A DNA stretch of 64,000 nt from the NCBI RefSeq assembly GCF_020166435.1, contig NZ_JAINZP010000010.1, positions 94,367-158,366 of the forward strand. Reading direction: 5' to 3'. The notes below the pieces were generated by a model. The model ran no database searches. It was not told where the DNA came from and worked only from the letters and a program-made list of their open reading frames with translations. The position numbers and the translations under genes were made by a program. This document shows positions 1 through 9,715 of this stretch, piece by piece. Source of the stretch: Pectobacterium versatile (lineage in GTDB: Bacteria > Pseudomonadota > Gammaproteobacteria > Enterobacterales > Enterobacteriaceae). How positions within the stretch are numbered: the first letter of the stretch is position 1; each line of letters starts with the position of its first letter.

Positions 1-244
1 CGCCGGAGCCGAGACGGATGCGTTGTGTGCCCGAGGCAAGATAGCCAAGCAGCACCGACGTCGCCGCGCTGGCGATACCCGTCATGCTGTGGTGTTCCGC
101 CAGCCAATAGCGGTGATAGCCCCATTTTTCTGTATGTTGCGCCAGATCCAGCGAGCGATGGAAGGCGTCACGCGCTATCGAACCTTGCGGAATCGGCGCA
201 AGATCGAGGACGGAAAACACGGTGGATTGAGAAGGTGTGGACAT
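1..244 (-). CDS. yhbW: Luciferase-like flavin monooxygenase, YhbW type (partial, N-terminus only)
   Basis: Reading from an ATG at 244 towards the window edge gives 81 residues with no stop. It opens [20 protein letters not shown] and carries the WLAEHH motif typical of luciferase-like (LLM) flavin-dependent monooxygenases. In E. coli, yhbW follows yhbU-yhbV in the same direction, which is the arrangement here, so YhbW is the likely identity. The substrate of this family member is unknown. The C-terminal three quarters lie outside the window. Confidence 0.8.
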   Translation of the reverse strand, partial: MSTPSQSTVFSVLDLAPIPQGSIARDAFHRSLDLAQHTEKWGYHRYWLAEHHSMTGIASAATSVLLGYLASGTQRIRLGSG

Positions 245-373
245 AATATGGCTCACTTTGTTGTTCACTGACTCCACCCATTCGGTGGATGCTAACGCTG
301 TCAGTCAATGATGAAAGTCAGAGCAGTATGAGGGAATGTTGCGGTGCTATGTAATTCAAAAGGTGCGTTTATA

Positions 374-555
<182 letters not shown>

Positions 556-566
556 GAATAGGGGAA

Positions 567-584
567 AGGGCGGCTGGCCGCCCT
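567..584 (-). terminator. Terminator hairpin after ubiV
   Basis: AGGGCGG (567-573) and CCGCCCT (578-584) form a GC-rich 7-bp stem with a CTGG loop. It sits 14 bases beyond the ubiV stop and, read on the minus strand, is followed by TTTCCCC. It probably ends the ubiUV transcript. Confidence 0.6.
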
Positions 585-597
585 GATAGGAAGTGAG

Positions 598-1476
598 TTA
601 CTGAACGAGTTCAAGGCCAGCGACGCGGCGCCAGTAGCCGTTGCAATCTGCCTGATTTTCCAGCGTTAATGGCGCATTGCCTTGTTCGTTAGCGCGGAAT
701 TTATCCAGCATCGCCGGGGTGCTGATATCGTTCGGGGACAGCCGGACGATATCGACCAGATCCTGCATTGATGCCAGTTCGTTGCCGAGGTTGTAGCAAT
801 AGCCGCTTTGCGTCTGAATGCCGTTGAGGACAAACACCTGCTGGTTCTCCTGCGACAGCATTTTTCTGCCTTGCGGATAGCTGAGGCAGCAGGTTTCGCA
901 TTCATCCTTCGGCCGGTCTTCTGAACGGGCGGTGAAACAGCGCGCGGAATAGGCTAACGGTAAATGGCCATAGCTGAGCACTTCCACTTCAAACTGATGA
1001 CGAAAGCCAAGCTCGTTACACTGATTCAGCAAGTTTTGCAGCCAGTCTCGTGAGAGCTCGACTGGCATGCACCAGCGCACCATGCCTTGTTTATGCAGGA
1101 CTCGCAGGGTGTACGCGTTGTAGCAGTTGAGTGCGTGTCCGGCGACAAACGGCAAGTTACGTTCGGCGGCGATGTTAACTGCGCCCAGATCGTTCGCTTC
1201 CAGTAAGAACTCGCCGTTCTCAACATAGCGTTTTAGCTCGGTAAGTTCAGACGGAGCCTGTAAGAGAGCGAGTGTAGAAATCACCACCTGCTTACCGCTG
1301 TTGGCGACCTCACGGGCAACGTTGAACCAGTCCGCCACCTTCATCAAACGGCGTTTGCTGCACACCGTTTCGCCGAGATAAATGATATCGGCGCTGCTGT
1401 TCACCGCGGCCTGATAAAACGCCTCAACATCCTCTTTCGGCCAATAGTAGAGAATATTCCCTAATGCGTATTTCAT
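598..1476 (-). CDS. ubiV: UbiV, oxygen-independent ubiquinone hydroxylation protein (U32 family)
   Basis: This is a 292-residue protein of the U32 'peptidase' family, the same length as E. coli UbiV. UbiV works with UbiU in O2-independent hydroxylation steps of ubiquinone synthesis. The two form a heterodimer, each binding a 4Fe-4S cluster. Cysteines at 39, 180, 193 and 197 are present where the cluster ligands are known in E. coli. The start is the ATG at 1476, preceded by AGGAG; an upstream in-frame ATG at 1497 would add seven residues and lacks a site. It lies 11 bases behind ubiU in one operon. Confidence 0.95.
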   Translation of the reverse strand: MKYALGNILYYWPKEDVEAFYQAAVNSSADIIYLGETVCSKRRLMKVADWFNVAREVANSGKQVVISTLALLQAPSELTELKRYVENGEFLLEANDLGAVNIAAERNLPFVAGHALNCYNAYTLRVLHKQGMVRWCMPVELSRDWLQNLLNQCNELGFRHQFEVEVLSYGHLPLAYSARCFTARSEDRPKDECETCCLSYPQGRKMLSQENQQVFVLNGIQTQSGYCYNLGNELASMQDLVDIVRLSPNDISTPAMLDKFRANEQGNAPLTLENQADCNGYWRRVAGLELVQ

Positions 1477-1487
1477 GTGTTCTCCTG

Positions 1488-2483
1488 CTACTGCCATTTA
1501 CGGTGATAAGCGCCGAGCGTGGTCTGCGTGCCTTCTGCCACCGCACCTAATGCATCCATCCAGGCCTGAGTGGGAACGAATGTCTCAGGATTGGCGCGGC
1601 AGCGATCGATAGCCTGTCGCCATACCTGCGTAATCTGGCTGACGTAGGCTGGGCTGCGCTGGCGGCCCTCTATTTTCACGGAGGCAATATTGGCAGCCAT
1701 CAATTCAGGTAGCAGCTCCAGCGTGTTCAGGCTGGTTGGCTCTTCCAGCGCATGGTAGCGCTGTCCATCGACTACATAACGGCCTTTACACAACGTGGGG
1801 TAACCGGCGTTTTCATCGTCCTGATAGCGATCGATCAGGATATTGTTCAGGCGTGATTCCATACCGTTTTCGGTCTGTTGCCAGCGTACAAATCGTGCTG
1901 GCGAGCAGGCACCCACGGTATTCGGTGATTCACCGGTCAGATAAGAAGAGAGATAGCAGCGGCCTTCCGCCATGATGCACAGGCTGCCGAAGGCGAACAC
2001 TTCGAGCGGCACGGGGCTGGTGCGGGCGATTTGCTTCACTTGATGAATGGACAGCACGCGTGGCAGCACGATGCGTGCGACATCGAAATGGCGATGATAG
2101 AAATGGATCGCTTCGGTGTTCGTCGCTGAAGCCTGCACCGACACGTGACGCTCGATATTGGGATAGCGTTCGGCGGCATATTCCAGCATGGCGAGATCGG
2201 CGAGGATCAGCACGTCGGCACCGATCTGTGCGGCCATGTCCACGGCGCGCTGCCAGCGCTGATAGCCGTCCGGGTGAGCAAACGTATTGATGGCGATGTG
2301 CAGCTTACGCTGGTGGCGGTGCACGTACTCGCGCGCTTCCTGTAGCTTCTTATCAGTAAAATTCAGCCCGGCAAAATGACGTGCGTTGGTGTCATCTTTC
2401 AGGCCGATATAGACCGCATCTGCGCCATTATCGATGGCAGCTTTCAGTGCCGGCAGGTTGCCAGCGGGGCAAAGCAGTTCCAT
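1488..2483 (-). CDS. ubiU: UbiU, oxygen-independent ubiquinone hydroxylation protein (U32 family)
   Basis: This 331-residue protein begins MELLCPAGNLPALKAAIDNG, as in E. coli UbiU, and has the same length. It is the partner of UbiV in anaerobic ubiquinone synthesis. Cysteines at 169, 176, 193 and 232 match the known 4Fe-4S ligands. The open frame extends 17 codons upstream, but the conserved N-terminus fixes the ATG at 2483. It is the first gene of the ubiUV operon and is divergent from ubiT, the third member of the pathway. Confidence 0.96.
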   Translation of the reverse strand: MELLCPAGNLPALKAAIDNGADAVYIGLKDDTNARHFAGLNFTDKKLQEAREYVHRHQRKLHIAINTFAHPDGYQRWQRAVDMAAQIGADVLILADLAMLEYAAERYPNIERHVSVQASATNTEAIHFYHRHFDVARIVLPRVLSIHQVKQIARTSPVPLEVFAFGSLCIMAEGRCYLSSYLTGESPNTVGACSPARFVRWQQTENGMESRLNNILIDRYQDDENAGYPTLCKGRYVVDGQRYHALEEPTSLNTLELLPELMAANIASVKIEGRQRSPAYVSQITQVWRQAIDRCRANPETFVPTQAWMDALGAVAEGTQTTLGAYHRKWQ

Positions 2484-2837
2484 ACACAATCCTTCATTAA
2501 TCCCTTCGGGGCCGTAGCGGCTCGGTACGATCAATGATGTTCAGACTGATATCGCGTTTATGACGGGCGTTCTGCCTACCCCTTTGCGGGTCGCCGTAAG
2601 CGATTTTTTATCAGTCGATGAATGTTGTTAACGATTGGGAATCTTAATTAACCAAATCGGTAAGGACTTTGATTTAAGGCAGTTTATGGTGCTAATCGTC
2701 GCGCAAGGACAAAATCTGTTGGGCATAATCGGATAACCGACTAAATTATTGACATAGACCTCTGCCGCTTGCGGTGGATGTGGCAAAATGTTTGCAGATT
2801 ATCTGAACAGTCAGATTGCTTTAAGAGGAGTACGCCA
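2484..2837. other. Intergenic region between ubiU and ubiT
   Basis: This is a 354-bp divergent promoter region. It contains a TTGACA at 2749-2754 on the ubiT side, but I see no good -10 at normal spacing. The family is known to be Fnr-controlled in E. coli; I could not find a convincing TTGAT-N4-ATCAA site by eye. No gene is supported here. Confidence 0.5.
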
Positions 2838-3361
2838 GTGTTGGAAAAACTACGAGCGCAGATTGTGCGTCAGGGGCCGAGCTTATTCGGTAAGCCACTC
2901 AAGTTCACCCCCTTTGCGCTACAGCGTCAGGTTTTGGAACAGATGTTGGGCTGGCAGTTCCGTCAGGCGCTGGAAGAGGGCGATCTGGCATTTCTCGAAA
3001 GCCGCTGGCTGAAAATTGAGGTGCGTGACGTTGGCTTGCAGTGGTTTATGACGCTGCGCGATGGGCGTTTGGTCGTGAGCCACGCTGAGACAGCGGATGT
3101 CAGTTTCAGTGCAGACGCGAACGATCTGATTTTGATCGCCGCGCGTAAAGAAGATCCTGATACGCTCTTTTTCCAGCGCCGCCTGCGCATTGAGGGCGAC
3201 ACCGAATTAGGGTTGTATGTGAAGAACCTGATGGACGCTATTGAGCTGGAATCTATGCCTGCGCCGCTGCGCATTGGTCTGCTGCAACTGGCGAACTTTG
3301 TTGAAGCCGGCTTACAGGAGGGCGTGGTGCAACCAGCGAATCACACGCCAGTATCATGCTA
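2838..3361 (+). CDS. ubiT: UbiT, SCP2-domain lipid-binding accessory protein
   Basis: UbiT (YhbT) is an SCP2 sterol-carrier-like protein needed with UbiU and UbiV for ubiquinone synthesis without oxygen. The sequence matches E. coli UbiT along its length, including FFQRRLRIEGDTELGLYVKN and the NLMDAIELE segment. I take the GTG at 2838, 7 bases after AGAGGAG, as start (about 174 residues). A TTG follows directly at 2841, and an ATG at 2769 would add 23 unrelated residues. Its 3' end overlaps yhbS by a few bases, so the two are coupled. Confidence 0.93.
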
Positions 3362-3898
3362 GTTCGGGTGGAAATTCCCGTTGATGCCGCAGGGATCGAC
3401 AACTTATTGCGCCGTGCTTTTCCAACGGGCGCGGAAGCGGATCTGGTTCATCAACTGCGTGAAGATGGCTTATTGACACTCGGCGTTGTGGCGACTGACG
3501 ATGAAGGCGGCGTAGTAGGCTACGCGGCATTCAGCCCGGTGCTGATCGACGGTGAGGATCGCCAATGGGTGGCGCTTGCGCCGTTGGCGGTAGACGAAAG
3601 CCTGCGTCGGCAGGGCGTGGGGGAGAAGCTGGTCTACGAAGGACTGGATGCGCTGAATGAATTTAGCTATACCGCCGTCGTCGTGCTGGGTGAGCCAACG
3701 TACTATTCTCGTTTTGGCTTCGTTCCGGCCACAGAACATCAGTTGCACTGCCGCTGGCCAGACAGTGAATCGGCTTTTCAGGTCTACCCGCTGGCGGATA
3801 ACCATGTCGTCGGTGAAGGTCGTCCTGAGGGCGAAAGCGGGTTTGAAAGCGCGAGCGGGCTGGTGGAATACGCTGAACCGTTTAACCGCTTTCTCTAG
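3356..3898 (+). CDS. yhbS: GNAT-family N-acetyltransferase YhbS
   Basis: This 180-residue protein carries the GNAT acetyl-CoA loop around residues 85-92 (RRQGVG) and a C-terminal YYSRFGF motif, and is close to E. coli YhbS. The acceptor substrate is not known. The start overlaps the end of ubiT, so it is co-transcribed. Relative to E. coli there is an insertion of about 13 residues in the C-terminal part (EGRPEGESGFESA region). Confidence 0.92.
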   Translation: MLVRVEIPVDAAGIDNLLRRAFPTGAEADLVHQLREDGLLTLGVVATDDEGGVVGYAAFSPVLIDGEDRQWVALAPLAVDESLRRQGVGEKLVYEGLDALNEFSYTAVVVLGEPTYYSRFGFVPATEHQLHCRWPDSESAFQVYPLADNHVVGEGRPEGESGFESASGLVEYAEPFNRFL

Positions 3899-3922
3899 CG
3901 TGATTCGTTAGCCGATAGCGTA

Positions 3923-4222
3923 TCAATACAAATTGTTTGAGATACAAAGCGTCTTGGGCTGGTCTTGTACCAGCCTTTCTTTTTGGTTTTTGCTCAACTG
4001 CTTAATGCGATATTCCAGTTTGAGTGCGTCTGAGCGATCGCCCACCAGACAGTGAAACACCAGCGTTAATTCTCCCTTTCCCCGCAGTGCTTTTGCCCCT
4101 TTTCCCGTTTGATGCTGATTCAGGCGGCGGCTGACATCCGTCGTGATACCCGTGTACAGCGACCCAGCGACCGTGCGCAGTATGTACAGATACCAGTGAG
4201 AATCTTCGGCGTGTTCAGTCAT
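3923..4222 (-). CDS. yhbQ: GIY-YIG nuclease superfamily protein YhbQ
   Basis: This is a 99-residue stand-alone GIY-YIG domain protein, convergent with yhbS. The WYLYILR and [16 protein letters not shown] segments give the two halves of the catalytic signature (YLYIL and YTGIT). The family is small and single-domain; cleavage of DNA ends has been reported for some relatives, but the cellular role is unclear. The order ubiT-yhbS-yhbQ is as in E. coli. Confidence 0.93.
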   Translation of the reverse strand: MTEHAEDSHWYLYILRTVAGSLYTGITTDVSRRLNQHQTGKGAKALRGKGELTLVFHCLVGDRSDALKLEYRIKQLSKNQKERLVQDQPKTLCISNNLY

Positions 4223-4545
4223 GGCGTTGTCTGCGGCTTCTCGGAAACAGTCGTGTTGGTGGTTAGTTTAGGGCGCTTGTTCTGCTGCGTGAAGTAGCAC
4301 GTTGCTGTTGTTTTGCGGATTGCCACCTTTCCGCAGGGAAATAATTTCCTGCTCTGCCTGCGGTTTCTCCCTGTGTTTAGGAAGAAACCGCTATGCTTAC
4401 TCCATGACATCAATCCGCAGCAGTCGGTTTCTATCCCGCGTGTTGCCCGTGGTTGACGCCCTCTTTTTCCCGATATAGAGAGATCATCTGGCTGACAAGG
4501 TTGTCACTGTTAATTCATCGAACGCACCTTATCTGGAGAAGTATG

Positions 4546-4561
4546 TGTGATAAAAATCACA
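4546..4561 (+). promoter_or_regulatory. CRP site 1 of a deoP2-like promoter
   Basis: TGTGATAAAAATCACA is a perfect TGTGA-N6-TCACA CRP site. Its centre lies 52 bases upstream of the second CRP site. In E. coli deoP2 the two CRP sites are centred at about -93 and -40, almost the same spacing. Confidence 0.85.
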
Positions 4562-4575
4562 TATAATCACTATCT

Positions 4576-4583
4576 ATTGCATT
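4576..4583 (+). promoter_or_regulatory. Candidate CytR half-site between the CRP sites
   Basis: ATTGCATT resembles the GTTGCATT-type CytR recognition octamer and lies between the two CRP sites, where CytR binds cooperatively with CRP at E. coli deoP2. The match is short, so position carries most of the weight. Confidence 0.5.
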
Positions 4584-4597
4584 TCTCTTACATCAAG

Positions 4598-4613
4598 TGT
4601 GAGTAGATGCACA
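4598..4613 (+). promoter_or_regulatory. CRP site 2 of a deoP2-like promoter
   Basis: TGTGAGTAGATGCACA matches the CRP consensus with one change in the right half. If it sits at -40 as in E. coli, transcription would start near 4646, with TCAAAT (4635-4640) as a weak -10. CRP and CytR would then control deoCABD. Confidence 0.75.
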
Positions 4614-4900
4614 AAATAGTCCGGCATGGCGTGTTCAAATATCCGATGAATCGTTTGTTGTCTGATGAATAATTGTTTGATGAATAAATAGTTTCTTTCG
4701 ATGTCGTTCTTTCGGTGTTGAAATAATCACAGAATGAAGGGTAAAGGAAGGCTGATTGCGGTGAGAAGGATCTCGGTGCCGCTACAGGTTGTTTCTCCTG
4801 AGCGCTATCTTCAAGGAACCAAGTCCGCTCGCCAAACGTGCTGGTTTACACCAGTTAATGTTCAGGGCCGGTTAGACCGGCTGACGAGTTGGAGTGTTGT

Positions 4901-5680
4901 ATGACCAAGCTGACCACGGCTGCGCAACGCGCGCTGGCGCTGATGGATTTAACCACGCTGAATGAGGATGATACGGATGAAAACGTGACGGCACTCTGCC
5001 GTCAGGCAAACAGCCCGGCAGGAAAAACGGCTGCTATCTGTATCTATCCACGTTTTATCCCTCTGGCGAAAAAGATCCTGCGTGAGCAGGGTACGCCGGA
5101 TATCCGCATCGCGACGGTGACCAACTTCCCGCACGGCAATGATGATGTGGCAATTGCTGTTGCAGAAACCAAGGCAGCGATAGCCTACGGCGCTGATGAA
5201 GTTGATGTCGTATTCCCTTACCGCGCACTGATAGCTGGCAACGCTCAAATCGGTTTTGAACTGGTGCAGGCATGTAAAGCCGTGTGTCAGGATGCCCATG
5301 TGCTGTTGAAAGTGATCATCGAAACGGGCGAGCTAAAGCAAGAAGCGCTGATCCGTCAGGCGAGCGAGATTGCCATCGATGCGGGGGCCGATTTCATTAA
5401 AACCTCGACCGGTAAAGTGCCGGTGAACGCGACGCCAGAAAGCGCGGCGATCATGCTGAAGGCGATACGCGATAAAGGCGTGGGTGAGCGCGTTGGCTTT
5501 AAAGCGGCGGGCGGCGTGCGTAACGCGGAAGATGCCGCCATCTACCTGCAACTGGCGGACGATATCATGGGCACGGAATGGGCGACGGCGCAGCATTTTC
5601 GCTTTGGTGCATCCAGTCTGCTGGCGAGCCTGCTGACCACGCTTGGCCACGCGACAGCGGCTCCGCAGGGCGGCTACTAA
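4901..5680 (+). CDS. deoC: Deoxyribose-phosphate aldolase DeoC
   Basis: DeoC cleaves 2-deoxyribose-5-phosphate to acetaldehyde and glyceraldehyde-3-phosphate. The protein is 259 residues, as in E. coli. Lys167 in FIKTSTGK is the Schiff-base lysine, and the FKAAGG segment carries the second active-site lysine. The ATG at 4901 follows TTGGAG; an upstream in-frame GTG-type start (4889) would add four residues. It is first in the deoCABD operon, which turns deoxynucleosides into central metabolites. Confidence 0.97.
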   Translation: MTKLTTAAQRALALMDLTTLNEDDTDENVTALCRQANSPAGKTAAICIYPRFIPLAKKILREQGTPDIRIATVTNFPHGNDDVAIAVAETKAAIAYGADEVDVVFPYRALIAGNAQIGFELVQACKAVCQDAHVLLKVIIETGELKQEALIRQASEIAIDAGADFIKTSTGKVPVNATPESAAIMLKAIRDKGVGERVGFKAAGGVRNAEDAAIYLQLADDIMGTEWATAQHFRFGASSLLASLLTTLGHATAAPQGGY

Positions 5681-5773
5681 TTACGTGCACACAGCGTACG
5701 ATTTTGTTCACAGCAAATGTGCTCGCAGCGACAGGCTGCTGAGCCATATCAGAATTCATCAGGAGTACAGACC

Positions 5774-7102
5774 TTGTTTCTGATTCAAGAAATTATTCGT
5801 AAGAAGCGTGATGGAAAGGCTCTGAGCGAAGAAGAGATTCGCTTCTTTATCAACGGTATTCGTGACAATACCGTCTCTGAAGGCCAGATTGCGGCGCTGG
5901 CGATGACCATTTATTTTCACGACATGTCGATGGATGAACGCGTGGCGCTGACGCTGGCGATGCGTGACTCCGGCACGGTACTGAACTGGAAGAGTCTGAA
6001 CCTGAACGGTCCGCTGGTGGACAAACACTCTACCGGCGGCGTCGGGGATGTCACGTCGCTGATGCTGGGGCCGATGGTCGCTGCCTGCGGGGGCTACGTC
6101 CCAATGATCTCCGGGCGCGGCTTAGGGCATACCGGCGGCACGTTGGATAAGCTCGAAGCGATTCCGGGACTGGATATTTTCCCGAATGATGAAGATTTTC
6201 GCCGCATCATCCAGCAGGTTGGCGTCGCGATCATTGGGCAGACCTCATCGCTGGCTCCGGCGGATAAACGCTTTTACGCCACGCGCGACATTACCGCCAC
6301 GGTCGATTCAATCCCGCTAATCACCGCGTCGATTCTGGCGAAGAAGCTGGCGGAAGGGCTGGATGCGCTGGTAATGGACGTCAAAGTGGGTTCGGGGGCG
6401 TTTATGCCGACCTATGAACTGTCCGAACAGCTGGCGCAGGCGATTGTCGGCGTAGCGAATAACGCGGGATGTCGCACCAGCGCATTGCTGACTGACATGA
6501 ATCAGGTGCTGGCCTCTAGCGCAGGTAACGCGCTGGAGGTGCGGGAAGCCGTGCGTTTCCTGACAGGGGAGAGCCGCAATCCGCGCCTGTATGATGTTAC
6601 TATGGCGCTATGTGGCGAGATGCTGCTGGCGGGCGGACTGGCAAGCTCGGCGGACGACGCGCATTCACGTCTGCAAGCCGTGTTGGATAACGGTAAAGCT
6701 GCCGAAGTCTTTGGTCGCATGGTCGCTGCACAGCGTGGCCCGGGCGATTTTGTCGAACACTACGATCGCTACCTGCCAGTGGCGACATTAAGCAAGCCGG
6801 TTTTTGCGACGCGTGAAGGCATCGTGACTGGGATGGATACCCGCGCGCTGGGCATGGCCGTCGTCTCGCTGGGCGGTGGACGCCGTCAGGCCACGGATAC
6901 GATCGATTACAGCGTCGGTCTGGATAGCATGATCAGTCTGGGTGAGCGCGTTGATGCGCAGCGCCCGCTGGCGGTGATCCACGCCAATACGGAAGCGCAG
7001 TGGCAGCAGGCGGCGAATGAAGTCCGTGCTGCGATCCAACTGGGCGACACCGCGCCAGAAAAGACCCCGATGGTCTATCGTCGAGTGAGCGCAGAAGCGT
7101 GA
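5774..7102 (+). CDS. deoA: Thymidine phosphorylase DeoA
   Basis: DeoA splits thymidine with phosphate into thymine and deoxyribose-1-phosphate. The 442-residue protein carries the KHSTGGVGD phosphate-binding motif near residue 84 and is close to E. coli DeoA. The start is TTG at 5774: the conserved [17 protein letters not shown] begins right after it and AGGAG lies 8 bases before it. E. coli deoA also starts with TTG. An upstream ATG at 5717 would add 19 unmatched residues. Confidence 0.96.
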   Translation: MFLIQEIIRKKRDGKALSEEEIRFFINGIRDNTVSEGQIAALAMTIYFHDMSMDERVALTLAMRDSGTVLNWKSLNLNGPLVDKHSTGGVGDVTSLMLGPMVAACGGYVPMISGRGLGHTGGTLDKLEAIPGLDIFPNDEDFRRIIQQVGVAIIGQTSSLAPADKRFYATRDITATVDSIPLITASILAKKLAEGLDALVMDVKVGSGAFMPTYELSEQLAQAIVGVANNAGCRTSALLTDMNQVLASSAGNALEVREAVRFLTGESRNPRLYDVTMALCGEMLLAGGLASSADDAHSRLQAVLDNGKAAEVFGRMVAAQRGPGDFVEHYDRYLPVATLSKPVFATREGIVTGMDTRALGMAVVSLGGGRRQATDTIDYSVGLDSMISLGERVDAQRPLAVIHANTEAQWQQAANEVRAAIQLGDTAPEKTPMVYRRVSAEA

Positions 7103-7142
7103 TCGCACAGGGCCGGTTAGTGGTCGTCTTGAATTGATTTTC

Positions 7143-7160
7143 CCCTGCCTCTCGGCAGGG
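7143..7160 (+). terminator. Hairpin between deoA and deoB
   Basis: CCCTGCC (7143-7149) and GGCAGGG (7154-7160) form a 7-bp GC stem with a TCTC loop in the 89-base gap. No T-run follows, so it more likely stabilises or processes the mRNA than terminates it. Confidence 0.45.
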
Positions 7161-7191
7161 CGTTAGCGCATAGCTGCGCAGGAGAAAAAGA

Positions 7192-8415
7192 ATGAAACGT
7201 GCATATATTATGGTTCTCGACTCGTTTGGGATCGGCAGCAGTGCTGATGCAGAACGTTTTGGCGATGTCGGTTCAGATACGCTGGGTCATATCGCTCAGG
7301 CGTGTGCAGCAGGGACGGCGGATAAAGGGCGCAGCGGCAAGCTGCATTTGCCGAACCTGAGCCGTCTGGGGCTGGGTAAAGCTGCTGAGGCCTCAACGGG
7401 GACGTTCCCGCCAGGGCTGGATGAAAACGCAGACATCATCGGTGCTTACGCGCACGCCAGCGAAATCTCCTCGGGTAAAGATACCCCGTCTGGTCACTGG
7501 GAAATTGCCGGTGTGCCTGTCCTGTTTGACTGGGGCTATTTTAAAGATGAAGAAAACAGTTTTCCGCAGGAACTGCTGGATAAACTGGTGAAGCGCGCTA
7601 ATCTGCCGGGCTATCTTGGCAACTGTCACTCTTCCGGTACGGTGATTCTGGATCAACTGGCTGAAGAACACATGAAAACCGGCAAACCGATTTTCTACAC
7701 CTCTGCGGATTCCGTGTTCCAGATTGCCTGCCATGAAGAAACGTTCGGTCTGGATAAGCTGTATGAGCTGTGTGAAATTGCCCGCGAAGAGCTGACCGAA
7801 GGGGATTACAACATCGGGCGCGTGATCGCACGTCCGTTTATCGGCGACAAACCCGGCAATTTCGAACGTACCGGCAACCGTCACGATCTGGCCGTTGAAC
7901 CGCCAGCGCCAACCATCCTGAAAAAAATGGTGGATGAAAAAGGCGGCGAAGTGGTTTCCGTCGGCAAGATTGCGGATATCTACGCGCAGGTCGGTATCAC
8001 GAAGAAAGTGAAGGCCACCGGCATCGATGCGCTGTTTGACGCCACGCTGAAAGAAATGGATAGCGCAGGCGACAACACCATCGTGTTTACCAACTTTGTT
8101 GATTTCGATTCTGCCTACGGCCACCGCCGCGATATTCCAGGCTATGCTGCTGCGTTGGAGCTGTTTGACCGTCGCCTGCCAGAAATGCTGTCCCGCGTGA
8201 AGGGTGACGATATCCTGATTCTGACGGCTGACCACGGCTGTGACCCGAGCTGGCACGGCACCGATCACACCCGTGAGAACGTCCCGGTGTTGATCTATGG
8301 CCCGAACGTGAAGCCGGGGTCATACGGTCACCGTGAAACCTTCGCCGATATCGGGCAGACGGTCGCGGCCTACTTTGGCCTGTCGCCTATGGACTACGGC
8401 AAATCGATACTGTAA
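7192..8415 (+). CDS. deoB: Phosphopentomutase DeoB
   Basis: DeoB converts (deoxy)ribose-1-phosphate to the 5-phosphate using a two-Mn centre of the alkaline phosphatase superfamily. The protein is 407 residues, the family length. The N-terminal VLDSFGIG metal motif, the DTPSGHWE segment with the phosphate-accepting Thr, and [19 protein letters not shown] with further metal ligands are all present. The ATG follows AGGAG. It supplies the substrate for DeoC from the products of DeoA and DeoD. Confidence 0.97.
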   Translation: MKRAYIMVLDSFGIGSSADAERFGDVGSDTLGHIAQACAAGTADKGRSGKLHLPNLSRLGLGKAAEASTGTFPPGLDENADIIGAYAHASEISSGKDTPSGHWEIAGVPVLFDWGYFKDEENSFPQELLDKLVKRANLPGYLGNCHSSGTVILDQLAEEHMKTGKPIFYTSADSVFQIACHEETFGLDKLYELCEIAREELTEGDYNIGRVIARPFIGDKPGNFERTGNRHDLAVEPPAPTILKKMVDEKGGEVVSVGKIADIYAQVGITKKVKATGIDALFDATLKEMDSAGDNTIVFTNFVDFDSAYGHRRDIPGYAAALELFDRRLPEMLSRVKGDDILILTADHGCDPSWHGTDHTRENVPVLIYGPNVKPGSYGHRETFADIGQTVAAYFGLSPMDYGKSIL

Positions 8416-8462
8416 AACACACCGTTTTTTACGTGAAACTTGATTAATTAAGGAATAAACGC

Positions 8463-9182
8463 ATGGCTACGCCACATATTAATGCAGAAATGGGTGATTT
8501 CGCGGACGTTGTACTGATGCCGGGCGACCCGCTGCGCGCTAAGTACATTGCAGAAACCTTTCTGGATGATGCCCGCGAAGTGAACAACGTGCGTGGCATG
8601 TTAGGGTTCACGGGGACTTACAAAGGCCGTAAAATTTCGGTCATGGGCCACGGCATGGGTATCCCATCCTGCTCAATTTATGCGAAAGAACTGATCACCG
8701 AATTCGGCGTGAAGAAGATCATCCGTGTGGGATCCTGCGGTGCGGTACGTGAAGATGTTAAGCTGCGCGACGTGGTGATCGGCATGGGTGCCTGTACGGA
8801 TTCTAAAGTGAACCGTATGCGTTTCAAAGATCACGACTACGCGGCGATTGCTGATTTCGATATGGTGCGTAATGCCGTTGATGCTGCCAAAGCACGCGAT
8901 GTTTCTGTCCGCGTTGGTAACATCTTCTCCGCCGATCTGTTCTACACGCCAGATCCGCAGATGTTCGACGTGATGGAAAAATACGGCATTCTGGGTGTGG
9001 AAATGGAAGCGGCCGGTATCTATGGCGTTGCGGCAGAATTCGGTGCAAAAGCGCTGGCAATCTGTACCGTTTCTGACCACATTCGTACTGGTGCACAGAC
9101 TACGTCAGAAGAGCGTCAAAACACGTTCAACGAGATGATCGAAATCGCGCTGGAATCCGTTCTGCTGGGCGATAACGAGTAA
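8463..9182 (+). CDS. deoD: Purine nucleoside phosphorylase DeoD
   Basis: DeoD is the 239-residue hexameric phosphorylase that splits purine (deoxy)nucleosides into base and pentose-1-phosphate. The [16 protein letters not shown] phosphate site, [11 protein letters not shown] and TVSDHI (catalytic Asp) are all present. It lies 47 bases after deoB behind AAGGAA and is the last gene of the deo operon. Confidence 0.97.
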   Translation: MATPHINAEMGDFADVVLMPGDPLRAKYIAETFLDDAREVNNVRGMLGFTGTYKGRKISVMGHGMGIPSCSIYAKELITEFGVKKIIRVGSCGAVREDVKLRDVVIGMGACTDSKVNRMRFKDHDYAAIADFDMVRNAVDAAKARDVSVRVGNIFSADLFYTPDPQMFDVMEKYGILGVEMEAAGIYGVAAEFGAKALAICTVSDHIRTGAQTTSEERQNTFNEMIEIALESVLLGDNE

Positions 9183-9183
9183 T

Positions 9184-9205
9184 ACCAATCTGGCTTTGGA
9201 TTGGT
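9184..9205 (+). terminator. Weak hairpin after deoD
   Basis: ACCAATC (9184-9190) pairs with GATTGGT (9199-9205), with an 8-base loop, two bases after the deoD stop. The tail TTGAATTG is only weakly T-rich, so termination is plausible but not certain. Confidence 0.45.
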
Positions 9206-9206
9206 T

Positions 9207-9255
9207 TGAATTGCACCCCAAAAGTTGAGGATTCAACTGAGTAAGGTGCAGTTCA
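9207..9255. repeat. 49-bp nested palindrome resembling paired IS ends
   Basis: Outer arms TGAATTGCACC (9207-9217) and GGTGCAGTTCA (9245-9255) are inverted repeats with one mismatch. Inside them AGTTGA (9223-9228) and TCAACT (9233-9238) form a second inverted pair around GGAT. The outer arms look like terminal repeats of some IS3-family elements, with almost nothing between them. No transposase code remains. Confidence 0.55.
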
Positions 9256-9333
9256 GGTTTAGATTCTCTCTAATGAGCCGGAGCCTATGCAACATCGTGG
9301 GATACAGCAGTCATTATCCCTGGGATAATCCTT

Positions 9334-9642
9334 TTATTCAGCATGCCCATGATTCAGGGCTGTTAAAGGCTCATTGACGTCAAAAATTTTGTAAGTGACT
9401 TCTTCAACACCTAATGATTTAACACGGGAAATATGCATCTTGAGATAAGCATTTGCCGTTTCTTCATCTTTAAAGAGATATATCCCACCTGCTTCCTGAT
9501 TCTTTTCACTCTCCGTCCAAATTTTCCAGATAAAGCCCGGTTCGTGATTGATTGACTCGGCAAGGTCAACCAATTGGCGAGACATTTCATGACCAAATGG
9601 TCCCTTAAAACTAAAGTGGAGCTGTAGTAATTTATTCGACAT
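9334..9642 (-). CDS. ydhR: YdhR-family monooxygenase-like protein
   Basis: This is a 102-residue small ferredoxin-like-fold protein nearly identical in pattern to E. coli Ydh[34 protein letters not shown] and [18 protein letters not shown]. YdhR relatives dimerise and resemble ABM-type monooxygenases; the substrate is unknown. It lies downstream of and in the same direction as the DsbA-like gene, with 73 bases between them, and may be controlled with it by the adjacent LysR protein. Confidence 0.9.
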   Translation of the reverse strand: MSNKLLQLHFSFKGPFGHEMSRQLVDLAESINHEPGFIWKIWTESEKNQEAGGIYLFKDEETANAYLKMHISRVKSLGVEEVTYKIFDVNEPLTALNHGHAE

Positions 9643-9715
9643 ATATTATTCCCAATAAGATAAATAGAACGTTATAAATGGGGTTGTATTTTATCTGTGT
9701 AATCTGAAATTTAAT

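Larger units (their letters stand above)
4223..4900 (+). other. Long deo leader and promoter region
   Basis: About 680 bp without a supported gene separates yhbQ from deoC. The middle holds the CRP/CytR cluster listed separately. The last 250 bp before deoC would be a long untranslated leader if transcription starts near 4646. I saw no DeoR operator (TGTTAGAA-type palindrome). A 64-codon minus-strand frame at 4219-4413 has low-complexity composition and no start signal. Confidence 0.6.

Noticed and set aside
4219..4413. 64-codon minus-strand frame upstream of yhbQ
   Set aside because: Low-complexity composition, no start signal and overlap with the yhbQ start region; no family resemblance.
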